DNA of 64,000 nt, from contig JAGEMR010000099.1 in NCBI GenBank assembly GCA_021030915.1, positions 1 through 64,000 of the forward strand. The letters are read 5' to 3'. The notes below the pieces were generated by a model. The model made no database searches. It was not told the origin of the DNA and saw nothing but the letters and a program-made list of their open reading frames with translations. Below are positions 21,795-33,976 of the stretch, in pieces. The stretch's first letter is position 1. Every line of letters begins with the position of its first letter. This DNA is from Astrothelium macrocarpum. Its lineage: Eukaryota; Ascomycota; Dothideomycetes; Trypetheliales; Trypetheliaceae. The position numbers were made by a program, and so were the translations under genes.

Positions 21795-23290
21795 TCACGG
21801 TTGATGTCTTTGCCTTTGCTGCTGTTGTTGCTCGTATTGGTACTGAGTAGGAAAGTGCATGCTAGCAGACAGTCCAAATGGGTCAGAATCTAGCAAAGGA
21901 TCAAAGGGATCGAAAAGTTGGTTTACTGCACCAAATGCAGGACCAACTTCTCCGCCAGTTACAGATATGTGCTGTTGTTGTATCATGGGAGGCGGCTGGC
22001 CAGGCGGAATAATCTGTTGATGTGGCATTACCTGTGGCATACCCATCTGGTGTTGAGCATGGCCCGATTGGCCAGCATGCTGGGAAAAATGGTTCGGCGC
22101 GACGCCTGCAGAACGAGGCGGCTCGCTTGGGCTTACGTTGTCTTCGTCGATCATATCGGCTTGGGCATCGTATTCCTGCTCTGTACTCACGAGTCAACCC
22201 TAGGACGACAAAGTTCCATCATACAAAGGAAAGAGAGGGTCAGCTTGCCGAGTTGGTCATAATGCGCTTGAAATGGTGTCAGATAGAGACCTGTTGAACC
22301 GGCCACGTTCGATGCTCCGGAAGCTTGAGCTGGTGGCACTGTAGGGCTTGTGTAGTTATTCGAAGCAGGCATTGCTGGCTGCAAGGGTTGGTATTGTGGC
22401 TTATGCGGCTGCTGCTGCTGGGCACGGAATTGCTGTGGATACTGTCCTTGTTGCTGAGTCAAATGGATCGACGTAGGTGATTGTACCCCACCTGAAGGGT
22501 TCGCACCGGGAGACCGTATCGAGGCTCCAGATGGAGATGACGCATGAGAGGATGGCGTTGGTTGCTGAGGCGAATTCGAGGTTGCGTGGACATCTTGACG
22601 AGTATGAATTTGAGGCCGCTCTAGCTTAGGCGCGAGGCCTGTGTTGTGTCGCTGGGCTTGATTGTGCCTGTTTAAAACTGCCCTTTGCATTGGCGGCTGC
22701 GCAGGGGGACCGGATGCTGACGGAGGCACATGAGTTGGACCCAAATTGGGACTCCCAGTCTTTGTACGAAGCTCAGCCTGCACATCTATGCCTAATGAAA
22801 ATCAAAGTTAGGTGGTTTTGTAGTTTGCCAATTCATGTTAGAATTATTGTACCTTTTTCCAGTAGTATTCTTTCAAGAAGAGAGTTTTTGTACCTCAACA
22901 TTAGACACTCATCTGCTGCAGACCTGTGGTTCTGCTGCAATGTCTGGAGGCTGTCTTCTTGTTGTTTGATGGTGTGCTCTAGTTGCTTAATGTATTCAGT
23001 CCTTCGCTCGCGAAATGCTGCTTGAGCTTGTCTGTTTCGCTGTTTACGTTCTTCTGAAGTGGCATAAATCTTGAAAGAGACCATGTCAGTCATTCAAAAA
23101 ACAGGCTAAATGAATAATGAGTATATACCGGTTTCCTTCCTCCTTTGCGCTTTTGTGGTTGGGTTACTTCTTGTGCGTAACCTTCAGCCTCGAGCTCCGG
23201 TGTGGATCCGATTGATTCGGACGAGCCTTCACGGTCCGGCTCAATTTTGCTCAGATCCCCTATATCATCCATATCATTTAGGCTCCCCAT
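21795..23290 (-). CDS. bZIP transcription factor, four exons, probable GC-AG last intron
   Basis: The model is complement(21795..22180, 22249..22791, 22853..23069, 23129..23290), 435 residues. Exon 2 carries the basic region and zipper: ERKQRNRQAQAAFRERRTEY with the NxxxQAAxxFR pattern, then leucines spaced by seven (QLEHTIKQQEDSLQTLQQN). It runs into YKNSLLERILLEKG, then IDVQAELR in exon 3. This conserved extension resembles the fungal MeaB type linked to nitrogen repression; I am not certain enough to assign the name. Exons 3 and 4 are Gln/Pro-rich, as in activation domains. Introns 1 and 2 are ordinary (GTATAT, GTACAA). The third needs a GC donor (GGCAAGCTG at 22248) to join AHYDQL to EQEYDAQADMIDEDN in frame. 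Ignoring it gives a stop shortly after. Acts in the nucleus. Confidence 0.88.
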
Positions 23291-24889
23291 GCAGAAGTCG
23301 ATAGTGGTGAAACCACGCCCCTGGGAAGCGGGTAACCGCGTCTAGCGCGCACAAACAAACCAAAGCGGACTAGGGGCACACAGCAAGCGCGCGGATGGTC
23401 CGGGAGCCAAAGTACTGGGCCTGATGAGTCGAGAAAAGTTTGTACGTAAAAACAGAGATAGAAAGATAAAGAAAGGGAAAGCTGACAAGTGACAGGTAAT
23501 TGTGAGGGGCCTGTGATGTAAAAAATGAAGTAATGGAAAAGGGCTAAGCGCAGAGGGGCTGGCCTAGTAGCCAGTGGATGGGAGGTAAAAAAAATCTTCT
23601 TCGCCTCCACAAGCACAGCGGCGTCAGGCTTGCTCACAGCGGCCCAGAAGCTGCTAGTTAAATGTGGGGTACAGGGGGAGGTTTCCGGGGGTCCGGCTGC
23701 CGGTAACGAGGCCGTCAGAGGCCATCTGAGGTGAGAAAATATAGCCAAACCTTGAGAACAGTATGCGGATTACACGACGCATCTCCTCAGTGGTGCCGAG
23801 TGCAGCGCAGCAGGACCGGAGCAACAGGAGGGACCCCAGCATTGCCGAGTATTCCTCCAAGCCAATTGCAACGTCAACCAGGTCCAATTGATGCCTAGAA
23901 GCCCTATTAGAACAGCAGCTGACCAGTGCAGGCGGGCAGGCGTAGAGATGGATTTGGGATGCTCCCGTAGCGGTGGTACCAGTGCCCTTTGGAGGTCTAG
24001 TGCTACACTCGGCTCGGCTGATCGGCATTGTCCATGCGTCGTGCACCATGTTTTCTCCGCGGAACCCTTCCTCGTAGGGCTGAAGCACGTACATCAGCTT
24101 CACAGCTGAGTTGCGTTGCTGGGGAATTTGACACTTTTGCCACCCGCCTCTGCTCGCCTTTAAAGGCGAGGCTTTCCGAAGATCAAGATCTTCCACCCTT
24201 TGCCTGCTCGAGCCAGCCTTCCGCGCCCACGGTGTCTGCTGCGACGCTGGCCCCCGTATTGCCTTCGCATGTTGCGCTTGTACGCCTAATATTCTTGCTG
24301 ATTGGGACTGAAGAAAATGTGGCTGCCCTTCACTGGACAGTGGCGCCCTGCAGGTACAGTGGACTGGTCTTATCCTAGCTGGCTGGAGCGTCTTCGGAGG
24401 CGTCTTTTCTGAAGAAACGGACCTGAGCTTCCTCTTCGTTTGATAAACTGGTTACTCAATTGATCGTCGGGCTATGGAATGATGTGCCTTGCAAGTCGGC
24501 GAGCTTGGAAACAGGGCTGGCATTCGCCTTGCTTCTCTTCAATTGCTTCGGTGAGGCCTGTGAAGGTTACATAATAGCCTAGCTTTTACCATCCAGGTAC
24601 CTGATGCCCAGGTTGGCACCAGCTTTATTTCTAAGACTCTTCGTTTGTGTACCCTAGCTCGCGCATGTGACTGCCAAAAGAGCACGAATCTCTGATCTCT
24701 TGTACTTTCCCTCTTTGAATAGATTGAATCTGCTGGTATTGGCACAAAAAACCTTCGCAATGAACCTTGGGCAAGTGCAATCAGCCCAGAACATCATCTG
24801 CCAACACTACACATTGTCTCTATCACCGCCTCACCCTAAAAGATGCTATTTGCGAAGCCGCAAGCCACGCGTATACCTACCGCACCGCC
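23291..24889. other. Long divergent intergenic region between bZIP and arrestin genes
   Basis: The 1.6 kb between divergent starts should hold both promoters and leaders. It contains A/G-rich tracts near 23445-23540 and several short ORFs on both strands, none with codon structure or motifs worth calling. Some may be upstream ORFs in the bZIP leader, as is common for fungal bZIP genes. Confidence 0.4.
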
Positions 24890-27800
24890 ATGGATCTGCG
24901 CCTGTTCCCGGTACCTCTCCAACCTATGGTACTGTCGAATGTGTATTGACTGATTGACCTTAGAGCACACAACACTTGAAACCTCCTCCCCGGGGTCGCG
25001 AGACAGATCGCAATGGCAGTCCGGGTCGGCCTCCTGATGATGGTGCGCAGGCTTGACATGCACGCATACGGGAATGACTAACTTACAGTATGCGTGATCA
25101 GAGCATTCTAGTGAGAAGAATTCCCGAAGTCCTTTCAGGCGTCGCCAGGCTTCAAAGAAAGAACCGCCACCGCCTCCGCCTCCGAAGCCACAATTTGTCC
25201 AGCCTGATAAGACTCAGATATATCGACAGGAAAATGCGCCCATCGGCCTTTCCAAGCATGCCCCACCACCACCATCGGTTGGCGCTGCAAATTGGACTCA
25301 TATTCCTCGTCCATTGTCCGATATTCGAGAGGCTACAGAGCCCAGCTTGACCGAACTCGCTCGCAGTCAGTCGGACAGACAGTCTAAAAGACAGTCAAAT
25401 GTGGAGCTTCGGAGACATGGAAGTCACAGTGGACCAGCCCGCGTTTCTTCAAACGGAACACTACGCCGGACAGCATCGCAAAACTCTAGGCAGCAAACGC
25501 CTCTAGAAATCTCACACCTAGGTAGATCAAGAAGCTCAAAATGTAATGCGCACAAGCAGGCGGATGCGGAGAGCATTTTTGGAATCCCAGTCGACAACGT
25601 CCCAAGGCGATCTACGTCAAGGGGATCCTCCAAGTTACGAGGTGACTCTCAATCAAGGAAAGCAAGTTTTCGAAGAGCGCGACCATCGCTTGAGCACATG
25701 TCAAACAGTTCCAAACGCGTTGATTTCAAAGGAGTTCCGGACGGGGTTCCAAAATGCTCAATATCGTCTTCTTCCAAAGCCCAACACCACAAATCTACTG
25801 GCCCTCCGCCAAGTTTTACAGTTGAGGATCTCCTAGACTTTCCCAACTATAAGAATCCAAAGATGAAGTTGGAATTGCAGATAGGTGCCCCACTATTTGT
25901 TGGTGGTGGTAACGTTGAGGGAAATGTACGCATAATTCCAAATGACAGCGAACGAAGACGCAACCATGACGGACTACTCGAGAGCATATTCATTGACCTG
26001 GTCGGTGTTGAAGAGTTGTCCGGTGCTAAACGATCTGTCTTTCTCAGCCTAAACAAGGGCCTTGATTGTCCGGATCAGCACTTGCAAACTTCTCAAGCCA
26101 AAGGTGACACGACTTTCTTACTTCCCGCGACAAGCTATAGTATACCGTTCTGTATAAATCTCCCATTGGATGTAGGTCCTCCACCGTTTAACTCTAAACA
26201 TGCACGGATACGATACGTTTTAGCGTCCACTGTTTGGATACAAGACATAGAAAGGCCGATCTCTATCAGATGTTCGCAAGAGATACAGGTAATCTCTGTT
26301 TATGATCGTGAGTTGGCCTGCACCAGTATGCTCTGTCTCTCTCTTAGAACTAACGCGGGCCTAGCCGAAAAAGCACTCATGTCTCTACCAAGTCCACTTA
26401 CTTCTACGGATGCATTTTCCATGCGCAGATCGAATGGTTTAGAGACCATTACGATCAAAGCTGGAATTCACCGTCAGGTTTGGGTCAGCGGTACCAGTGT
26501 CTTCGTTGATGTTTGCATCGAGAATGATAGCCGAAAGCCTGTAAAGAGGATTGAACTACAGTTGGAAAGAGCAGTCCTTTGCTATAAGCATGTATGTCAT
26601 ACTATTGCGGTGACGAATAGTCAAATTGTCGTCAACTTACACTAAACGCACAGGCTGCTGCAACTACCACCGAAAAGTCTGCGGGCCAAGCACGTATCTT
26701 CGACAGTAACGAACGAGTAGTGCTAAGTAAGGCGTCTTTCAAGCATGGAACAAACGGTTGGAATGAATTCGCCCCTTATACGACTAACACTCGGACTTTC
26801 GACCTGGCTTTGCCCAGAGGGCATGCAACGGTTCGGTGCGGCAAATTCTTTGAAGTCCGTTTCTTCCTAAACGTGATCGCTTGCTTTGGACATACCAAGT
26901 CGGTTTCGGTCCAATTACCCATCATCCTGATACACATGAACTCGCTTGATGTCGTCCCAAATTCCGTCGCCCGAGTGGCCGCTGCAATCGAAGAGAAAAA
27001 GGGAGGCCGTGAGCCACATGCGTTTGATGCCTACCAAGAACGGCATCTCGGGCCCAGCGTGATCTCAGAAACTGATGAAGATGTGGCAAAGGATACTAGA
27101 CGTACACGTTCAGTGCAGGGCCGTGCCTTTGCGGCACCACGTGCACAGTCTCTAGAGCGGCTTCGATTGCAACAAGGCGACTGGGAAGAACTTGGACGTA
27201 CATTGGAACGAAGCCCAAGGAAACAAGCTCCGTATGTAAAGCGCAATAACAGCACTGGATCGGCATTTCAAAATTTCAGAGGCTCCTTGAAACGCTCCGC
27301 TCGTCCCACCATGGGTCAAGCCACCATCTTCCAAGTTAGTCCCGGTTCTGCAGAAGTTGTCCTCTCCCGACGAAGACCAATGCAAGATAAGTCAGGTCTG
27401 CAGCAACCCCATTCCCGGAAACATAATACAAAAACCAACAACGATATTCTACAAGAGGCGCGAGAGGGCTTAGGCACGCCTGGGAAGAGCATACCATCAA
27501 CCAAGCCGCCCTCGAACAAATCCAGTAGCACCAGTTCCACTCCACGCTTTATTCGACGACTTGCTTCATTCGGCAGTATTCATTATCGAACCCCGCCATC
27601 CAATCGTAAAGCACGTGCATTTGCAAAAGAGGATGCAGAGAAACTCCGCAACTGTCTGCAGCACAAACCCAGCTACGACAATGCTGTTTCCAAGCCTGCA
27701 AGCTCTAACCCCATCTCGATGGATTTTCAGGCACGAAGACCAGCACCTCCAACGCCTACGCAAGGTCCGACTGGAAAGCTTGGTCGGAACAAGATGACGC

Positions 27801-28111
27801 CTTCTCGATTTATCTCTCCCTCTCAGAAAGCTCATGAACAAGAAAAAGACCCCAAAGACGATGCCAATGGTGAACTGGAATTTGACGATGCCAATTCAAA
27901 CGATTGGGAATTTCGAAAACGGAGAGACGGCAGCCAGACTCCTGCACCTAGTGCAGGACGACACGGAGTCAAGAACTTCAAGGATAGACTTGAGGCCAGC
28001 GGGTTCGAGGTGCGGTGGCTTAAGTTTCGAGGCAAAGGCAAAGAAGAGCGCGAAGAGGAAAAAAGGAAGAAATATAAAGAAGGTGAAATGGAGAAAATGG
28101 GTTGGATATGA
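24890..28111 (+). CDS. Arrestin-domain protein (alpha-arrestin-like), four exons
   Basis: The model is join(24890..24910, 24964..25042, 25102..26591, 26654..28111), 1015 residues. The last intron (GTATGT...CGCACAG, 62 bases, phase 0) is certain. The two 5' introns are inferred from frame continuity (PPDD / EHSSEKN), and the start MDLRLFP is the weakest point. A basic Ser-rich and Pro-rich N-terminal part of about 210 residues (KKEPPPPPPPKPQF) precedes the arrestin fold: MKLELQIGAPLFVGGGNVEG, FIDLVGVEEL, the LPATSYSIPFCINLP strand, then a C-terminal arrestin half with VFVDVCIENDSRKPVKRIEL. A long basic, Ser-rich tail follows. Alpha-arrestins adapt Rsp5-type ubiquitin ligases to membrane transporters. 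No PPxY motif is obvious, so ligase recruitment is not shown. Confidence 0.83.
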
Positions 28112-28543
28112 CAACCCTGGATATCCCAGTAGGAAATGGGCTTGCAAACACTTTTTGGACATTGGCTACATGGCGAGCAGGGGCAACCTGCGTGAGAGTG
28201 AGGGGAAAGAACTGTATAATCTATTAACATAGTTATTCGCGCTGATGGAGACTAAAGGCGCGCTTTATTTTGCTTAGAGATGGTCCTGCTTGTAACAGTG
28301 AATCACTGTTATGTGTCTTCCACATATAGAATCTGGTTTTTCAACCACACTAGGCAGTAAAATAGTTTATCATAGCCCTTTGATGCAACCCACGTGCAGC
28401 ACTCAGGTAGTGACCCGTATAAGCCGACCCTTAGTCGTACAGTTTACTTAGAACATATCCTCCTTGAAAAACACCAACCGTACACCTTGTAATAGAGCCA
28501 TAACCAGAATCCCCACGCAGTCCCCAACTCCATCCAACCACAA
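28112..28543. other. Convergent intergenic spacer
   Basis: Lies between the stops of the arrestin and thioredoxin-fold genes and should contain both 3' UTRs. No gene seen. Confidence 0.4.
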
Positions 28544-29161
28544 TCACCTTCCCCTATTCTTCACACTGAACGGGCTCGCCTCCGCCGCCGCCGCCGCATC
28601 CAAACTCAACAGCGACGTCAAATACAACGCCACAAACCTCATCAATCCATCCGCCCACCCCCCACCACCAGCACCCACCCTCACCCTCCTAACCCAAGAC
28701 TCCCACCCCTCCACCTCCGACCCTCCGACCCTTTTCGACGGCCTACCCTCCGCCCCCAGAGTCCTGCCCGCACCCCCAAACGCCGCACCACCCAGCCCGC
28801 CCGCGCCCGCGCCGCCCTCCCTCGCCTCCTTCGCGGCCTTCTCCACCATGCTCCGCAGCGCACCCGTATTCGCGCCGCGCACCGTCTCGCCGACGCGGCC
28901 GCCGCGGCGGAGCGTCAGGAAGGTGGGCATCGCTGACACGCCAAATTGCCGCGCCAAGTCCGGGTGCGCGTCGACGTCGATCTTGACGAAGCCCAGCCGC
29001 TGTGGGATGCTGTGCGAGGCGGCGAGCGAGGCGAAGAGCGGTGCGATAGCGTGGCAGGGCCCGCACCATGAGGCGTGGAAGTCGGCGATCAGGATCGTGT
29101 GTGTGGAGAGGAGGGTGGTGAGATGGGCGGAGGAGGTGATTTCGGTGGGGGAGCCGGGCAT
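28544..29161 (-). CDS. Thioredoxin-domain protein with a hydrophobic C-terminal segment
   Basis: Intronless, 205 residues from ATG at 29161. Residues of about 5-105 form a thioredoxin fold: ILIADFHASWCGPCHAIAPL with the active CGPC pair, FVKIDVDAHPDLARQFGVSA, then the cis-proline loop SAMPTFLTLRRGGRV. The rest is Gly/Ala-rich and low in complexity (GGAGAGGLGGAAFGGAG). It ends with a hydrophobic stretch (GLMRFVALYLTSLLSL) that may pack on or enter a membrane. It lacks a PITH domain. The likely role is disulfide reduction; the partner is unknown. The coding region is far more GC-rich than its neighbours, with long C runs on the forward strand. Short (tggttg) repeats lie just upstream of the ATG. 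Confidence 0.85.
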   Translation of the reverse strand: MPGSPTEITSSAHLTTLLSTHTILIADFHASWCGPCHAIAPLFASLAASHSIPQRLGFVKIDVDAHPDLARQFGVSAMPTFLTLRRGGRVGETVRGANTGALRSMVEKAAKEAREGGAGAGGLGGAAFGGAGRTLGAEGRPSKRVGGSEVEGWESWVRRVRVGAGGGGWADGLMRFVALYLTSLLSLDAAAAAEASPFSVKNRGR

Positions 29162-29945
29162 GGTTGTGGTTGTGGTTGTGGTTTTGGAGGCGGATGGGTG
29201 GGTTGAAGTGGATGGAATTGGAATGCGATTGGTAGTTTAGAAAAGGCTGGTAGAGCAGGAGTCGTAGATTTTTAGATGATGATTCAGCTTGAAGTAGAAT
29301 AAACTTTGTGAGTGTCGGAAAGAGTGATAGCTCTGAATAGGCACGATAGCAGGCACAATAGCATGCATGCAAGCGATAGTGGCAAGGTAAAGGTGTAGGC
29401 AAAATAGGTCAGTTTGCGCACAAAGGCATAAATATTTATGTATACACTGCATAAGCGGCCGACTCCTAATGACCCCCTGCCTTTTCCCCATGCTTTAACA
29501 ATGGCCAATTCACCAATTGCAGCCGAATGCCGAAACAAATTAGATTGCCCACAGGTCTGATCGACACTCTAACCGCACACTCTTATCATCATTACCATCA
29601 CACGCTGGGTTTGCTAGTCTCGACGAGTCCTATCTGGGAAAGTCGTTCGGATAAACGTAGGTTCGGACCACCCTTTTCTCCTCTCTTTGTCGGCCTTCTG
29701 CAGGGTCATTTCACTACGCCGCATGATAGCACGCAGGGTACTCGCTGCTTGATGGGTCCTGGATAGGGACTTATGACAGGCTAGGTAGGTCGGAATCAAC
29801 TCCATGCAGGCAAGCAGGCAATATGTCCGGCGAACCTCATAAATGGGTTGTTCTCGCGATTTGCAACTTTTTTTCCTGTACTTTTCACCTTCTGTTCGTC
29901 TCTTTATCAGGCATTTCATTCGATGTTCTGTAGCGTTTGGGCAAG
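29162..29945. promoter_or_regulatory. Divergent promoter region, thioredoxin-fold gene and S28 peptidase gene
   Basis: The two genes point away from each other across 784 bases. Starting at 29161 there is a (tggttg)n hexanucleotide run (about 23 bases), which would lie in the thioredoxin gene's leader. No specific binding site can be assigned from sequence alone. Confidence 0.4.
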
Positions 29946-31658
29946 ATGAAGTCTCTTCTTGGTTTTTTGGCGTGCGTGCTTTTCGCCGTTTTGGCCACTG
30001 CTCGATCCGTACAGGAATCTTTCAACTGGAGAAGCGCATGGCATTTACCAGGTCGTGATTCGCAAGCTCCACCGTCGATGGGAAATTCGACCTTCGAGCA
30101 ACTCATCGACCATAATAATGCCTCACTGGGTACTTTTAGCCAATTTTATTACTATAGTACAGAATTCTGGCAGGGACCTGGATCTCCCGTGATTTTGTTT
30201 ACGGTATGTCTATGATTGTGCCAAAATATTTGCAATTTTTTTATTCGAGCTTCGAGGCAAGGTTGGATGGCTAACAACAATGTCTAGCCTGGAGAAATAA
30301 ATGTAACCGGTTATCAAAGTTACTTATCAACAAACCGCACTACTGGAGTCGAGGCCGAGAAAATCGGTGCTGCCGTCATCGTTCTTGAGCACAGATATTG
30401 GGGAATGTCTTCCCCTTTCTCGGATCTCTCAACGGCAAACATGACATATCTGACTCTACCCAACGCGATTGCCGATCTGACCTATTTTGCACAGCATGCC
30501 ACGCTTCCTTTCACAAAAGATGGCGATATTAAGTCGAATGCTGCCGACGTGCCCTGGGTCCTCATGGGTGGCTCTTACTCGGGAAACCTTGCGGCATGGA
30601 CTGAAAGCGTAGCTCCTGGCACATTCTGGGCTTATCATGCATCATCCGCTCCTGTGGAAGCCGTGTCGGATTACTATGGCTATTTCCTTCCTGTGCAACT
30701 AGGTATGCCCGCAAATTGCAGTGCAGATCTCTCACTCGTGGTTGACTACATGGACGGCATTTTCACGAACGGCTCGGCTGATGAGATCGCTAATCTAAAG
30801 GCCAAGTTTATGATGTCAGATCTTGAGGCCGATGATTTTGGTGCAGCACTTGAGAACGGACCTTGGCTCTGGCAGGGTAATCAGTTCTACACCAACTACT
30901 CAGCCTTCTTCCAATTCTGCGATTACGTTGAAAATGCTATCACTACATCGGCCAACGGAACCACCAACATCCCCACGAATTTTACCGCCCCTGCCACAGG
31001 CGTCGGCCTCCAAAAGGCTCTTAATGGCTATGCCACCTGGTGGAACACGGTCCAGCTTCCAGGATATTGCGAAGGGTACGGCTACTTCTCTGGTACTTAC
31101 AACACCGAATGTCTAGACACACACAACGCATCCAATCCGGTCTTCACTGATACTACGCTGTCAAATACTGCCGACCGTCAGTGGGTCTGGATGACATGCA
31201 ACGAACCCTTTGGGTACTGGCAGGACGGTGCGCCAACGTCGCGTCCGACAATAGTCTCCCGCCTCGTCACTGCAGACTACTGGATCCGCCAGTGCGCGCT
31301 GTATTTCCCGACGGGTCCGGAGGGCCAGACATACGGCATTGCGGAGGGCAAGACCGAGGCCGACGTGAATGCGTACACGGGCGGTTGGAACCTCGCGAGC
31401 AATTCGACGAGACTGATCTTTGCGAATGGTGGGTGGGATCCCTGGCGTGAAGCGGGTATCAGTAGCGATTTGAGGCCCGGCGGACCGGTGCAGAGCACGC
31501 CTAGTGCGCCCGTTAATATCGTACCGGGGGGTTTCCATACGAGCGACTTGGTCACTGAGAACGGGGCGGTCAATGCAAGCTGTCAAGCAGTAATTGATAA
31601 GGAGGTGCAGCAGTTGGCGGACTGGGTGGCCGAATGGCCAGGAAGTAAGAAAGTGTAA
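29946..31658 (+). CDS. Serine carboxypeptidase, family S28 (Pro-X type), secreted
   Basis: The model is join(29946..30203, 30288..31658), 542 residues. The 84-base intron (GTATGT...GTCTAG) joins VILFT to PGEINVTGY in phase 0. A signal peptide is clear at the N-terminus (KSLLGFLACVLFAVLATA). Family marks follow in order: FEQLIDHNN, the VLEHRYWG segment, the nucleophile motif GGSYSG (Ser182), the catalytic Asp in FANGGWDPWR and the His in PGGFHTSDL. About a dozen N-glycosylation sequons (NVT, NRT, NMT, NCS, NGS, NYS and so on) fit secretion. Fungal S28 enzymes cleave after proline at acidic pH, and secreted ones serve extracellular protein digestion. The start ATG is preceded by stops or non-ATG codons in frame. 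Confidence 0.93.
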
Positions 31659-31919
31659 GGTCTTGTATAAATGATTTGGCTTCTACTTGTATTGCACATG
31701 ACTATCTCAGGTCTAGTTGTTGAAATGTAACTCACTGTAAATCTGAGAATAGTGTGGTACCACATGTTTAACACTAGTTGCTTCTGCCAAATCTGGGTTG
31801 TTTGGATGAACCTAAAACCTAGTAATCTTTCTTGTAAAACATCCCTGATCCCGTGTCTGACCTCCAATTTCACCTACACTCTTACCCTCATGCCATTTCA
31901 GTTGCATTTCTCACATCCG
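31659..31919. other. Convergent spacer between S28 peptidase and the next reverse-strand gene
   Basis: Holds two 3' ends; no gene. Confidence 0.4.
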
Positions 31920-32723
31920 TTACACGGCTACGCTGTGGCGTCCCACGGGGGAATCGGTTATACCAAAAGACCCCTGTCCTCTATAGAATTGTCCTGTCTC
32001 GCTGTCCACTTGTCGGATGCGCAGGTTTACTTTAAAACGCAAACCATGGCGAATGGTACCACTGGACCACGCAATGTAACTCTTGTCATTCGCCACTTTC
32101 TCGACAAAAGTCATTTGGAAGCGATTATACGAGCCATCGGACAGGGCCGGCATGTAGATTTCTATGTGCTCCACTCCTGGTAGAAATTCCAACATAAGAT
32201 GAGTGTAGTGTTTTAACGCCAATTCAGCTTGCCAGGAGTGATCCAGATTTAGACCTGCTAAGAAGAGCTTAAGATCACCTTGGAGGAAACGTTGGTTTTG
32301 AGCGTGCCCGATCAGGTTGAGAGCCCAAGAAACTGAGCGGAAGGTATTGATGTCTTCTTGAACAAGCTGAATCTTGGAATCCGCGTTTAATCCCCCAGGA
32401 CCTTGAAACGGTTCCTTGGCCACATTCACTGAGATAATGATTGGTGCTTTCCTTGCTTCGGCCCATAAGAACAGTTCCTGTGCAATTCGTCGATGTGCAG
32501 AAGCGATTCGACAGGAATCTTGAGACAGCCAATCCGTCGTGTTTGCCAAGGTGCTTTCATCTTGGTTTCCAGAGCTTTTGTTCGACGGATTCAGCGAATT
32601 GGCGTGGAATATTCCTTGATCATCGGACCCATTAACCAGCGAGTAAATTTGATCCCGGATCTCCCTAGGAAGATCCAGGAACCCGGCTAGGTATTTTCGC
32701 GGGGTTTGGGTTGGTCTCCTCAT
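31920..32723 (-). CDS. Protein with an N-terminal F-box-like motif, unknown function
   Basis: Intronless, about 267 residues from ATG at 32723; an open frame reaches 32753 but starts with TTG. Residues 14-30 (GFLDLPREIRDQIYSLV) match the short helical motif found at the N-terminus of a large set of Pezizomycotina proteins, which resembles the start of an F-box. The rest has no catalytic signature: DSCRIASAHRRIAQELFLWA, then LVQEDINTFRSVSWALNLIG, then HIEIYMPALSDGSYN. Such proteins are usually annotated as hypothetical or F-box-like, and ligase-adaptor function is unproven. A second member of the group (38344-39177, forward) lies 6 kb away with a similar FLDLPGDIRNKIYTIV motif. Confidence 0.62.
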   Translation of the reverse strand: MRRPTQTPRKYLAGFLDLPREIRDQIYSLVNGSDDQGIFHANSLNPSNKSSGNQDESTLANTTDWLSQDSCRIASAHRRIAQELFLWAEARKAPIIISVNVAKEPFQGPGGLNADSKIQLVQEDINTFRSVSWALNLIGHAQNQRFLQGDLKLFLAGLNLDHSWQAELALKHYTHLMLEFLPGVEHIEIYMPALSDGSYNRFQMTFVEKVANDKSYIAWSSGTIRHGLRFKVNLRIRQVDSETGQFYRGQGSFGITDSPVGRHSVAV

Positions 32724-33976
32724 CGTTGCTGCGAAGGCTACAGTCAATGACAATTCAGTGGCTCAAAGGTAATGGAAAATGAGTAAAACTTGAACGAAGA
32801 GGCATATTCTTCATGTTCCTGACCAAATATATTGATAGTGGTTTAGTGACTAGGAAATGGGAAGTATCATCGTGTGAGAGGAGCATTTACGGTGCATCAA
32901 CTGGACTGTCGACACCAAACAAGTAGCATCACGTGAGCTTAACGGAACGTAGACGCGCTCGTCACCATTTTTGCATTGAATTATGCTATTTGGTGATCGT
33001 CCATCGGGTAACTCCTAGTGGTCAGACATCGATTGATCACGATGGCTTCGATAGTCTATCGGATTCTCCAAGGTTCACTTGAATCAGTGAACCTATAGCC
33101 ACACTCCAGTGCGTGAGAGCCGTGGAAGTGCATGCTCAAAGGTATGACCCCTACATATTGACATATCTTCTTGTCTCCACGGAGTTTATTTCCTATTCGT
33201 TTGTTAAAAAAGAAAAACTTCCAAGTAGAATTTAGGCTGGAGTCGAAGCGCTTGAGTTCACGTCGCATTCAGCTTCTCCTTTGCCATCCTCATCTTGTTT
33301 CACCACGGCAATACTCGGAAAGACAGGAATTGATAGGTCCACCACTATCTGTTCATCATGCTTTCTCGATGAAAGGGCATTGTTTTCTTTAAAAAAAAAA
33401 AGACCACAGTCTAGATGCGCAGGCTTCCTACAGGGTGGGCCCATGTGAAAGCCTTTCCAATGACGCGACATACAGACTACCTAGTCAAACCCCAGAACTT
33501 TAACTCCACATCAGCTGAGCACGAATGAGAGATGCATACACGAAGATAGTCGATATTGCGATGGACAGTAGATTTGATGAAAGATGCTTGGAAAGCGTTG
33601 ACCATTCTATACTTTGCCCAAATACACTCATAGCTCAATTGGTTAATGTCAATCCAGAAGAAAGAAACGCGCCGGTTTCACGCATAAATCAATTATCATA
33701 GTAAATGTTCATTGCATACTGGACACATGGTGTGCTTGAGACAATGGGAATGGGGTACCAGGCAGAGAGCGTTGAATGAGGTCATCAGCCCAATTTTGCC
33801 CAAAAGCGGTGAACTTTTCCTAGCTTCGTCAATTTGTGCCAAACTACTCCATAGACCCACATTCAAATGCACTGCTGCTGTATTAGTCCTTTCATTTTGT
33901 AGCACTCGGTTGCTTTGCCAATACAGCAGGTTCAATCCTCTGGTTTCTATCATATTGAGCATAAAACAGCAACGTC
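32724..33976. other. Divergent intergenic region, 1.25 kb
   Basis: Lies between the F-box-like gene and kri1. It contains a short A run near 33391 and no frame above 100 codons that looks coding. Promoters of both genes are expected here. Confidence 0.4.

Noticed and set aside
22187..22248. Continuation of bZIP exon 3 to a stop (LSFLCMMELCRPRVDS)
   Set aside because: The tail looks unlike the rest of the protein and skips the acidic EQEYDAQADM exon; splicing is more likely, although retention is possible.
28464..29240. Forward ORF of 258 codons across the thioredoxin-fold gene
   Set aside because: The reverse strand carries the CGPC active site and cis-proline loop; the forward frame is a GC-bias shadow.
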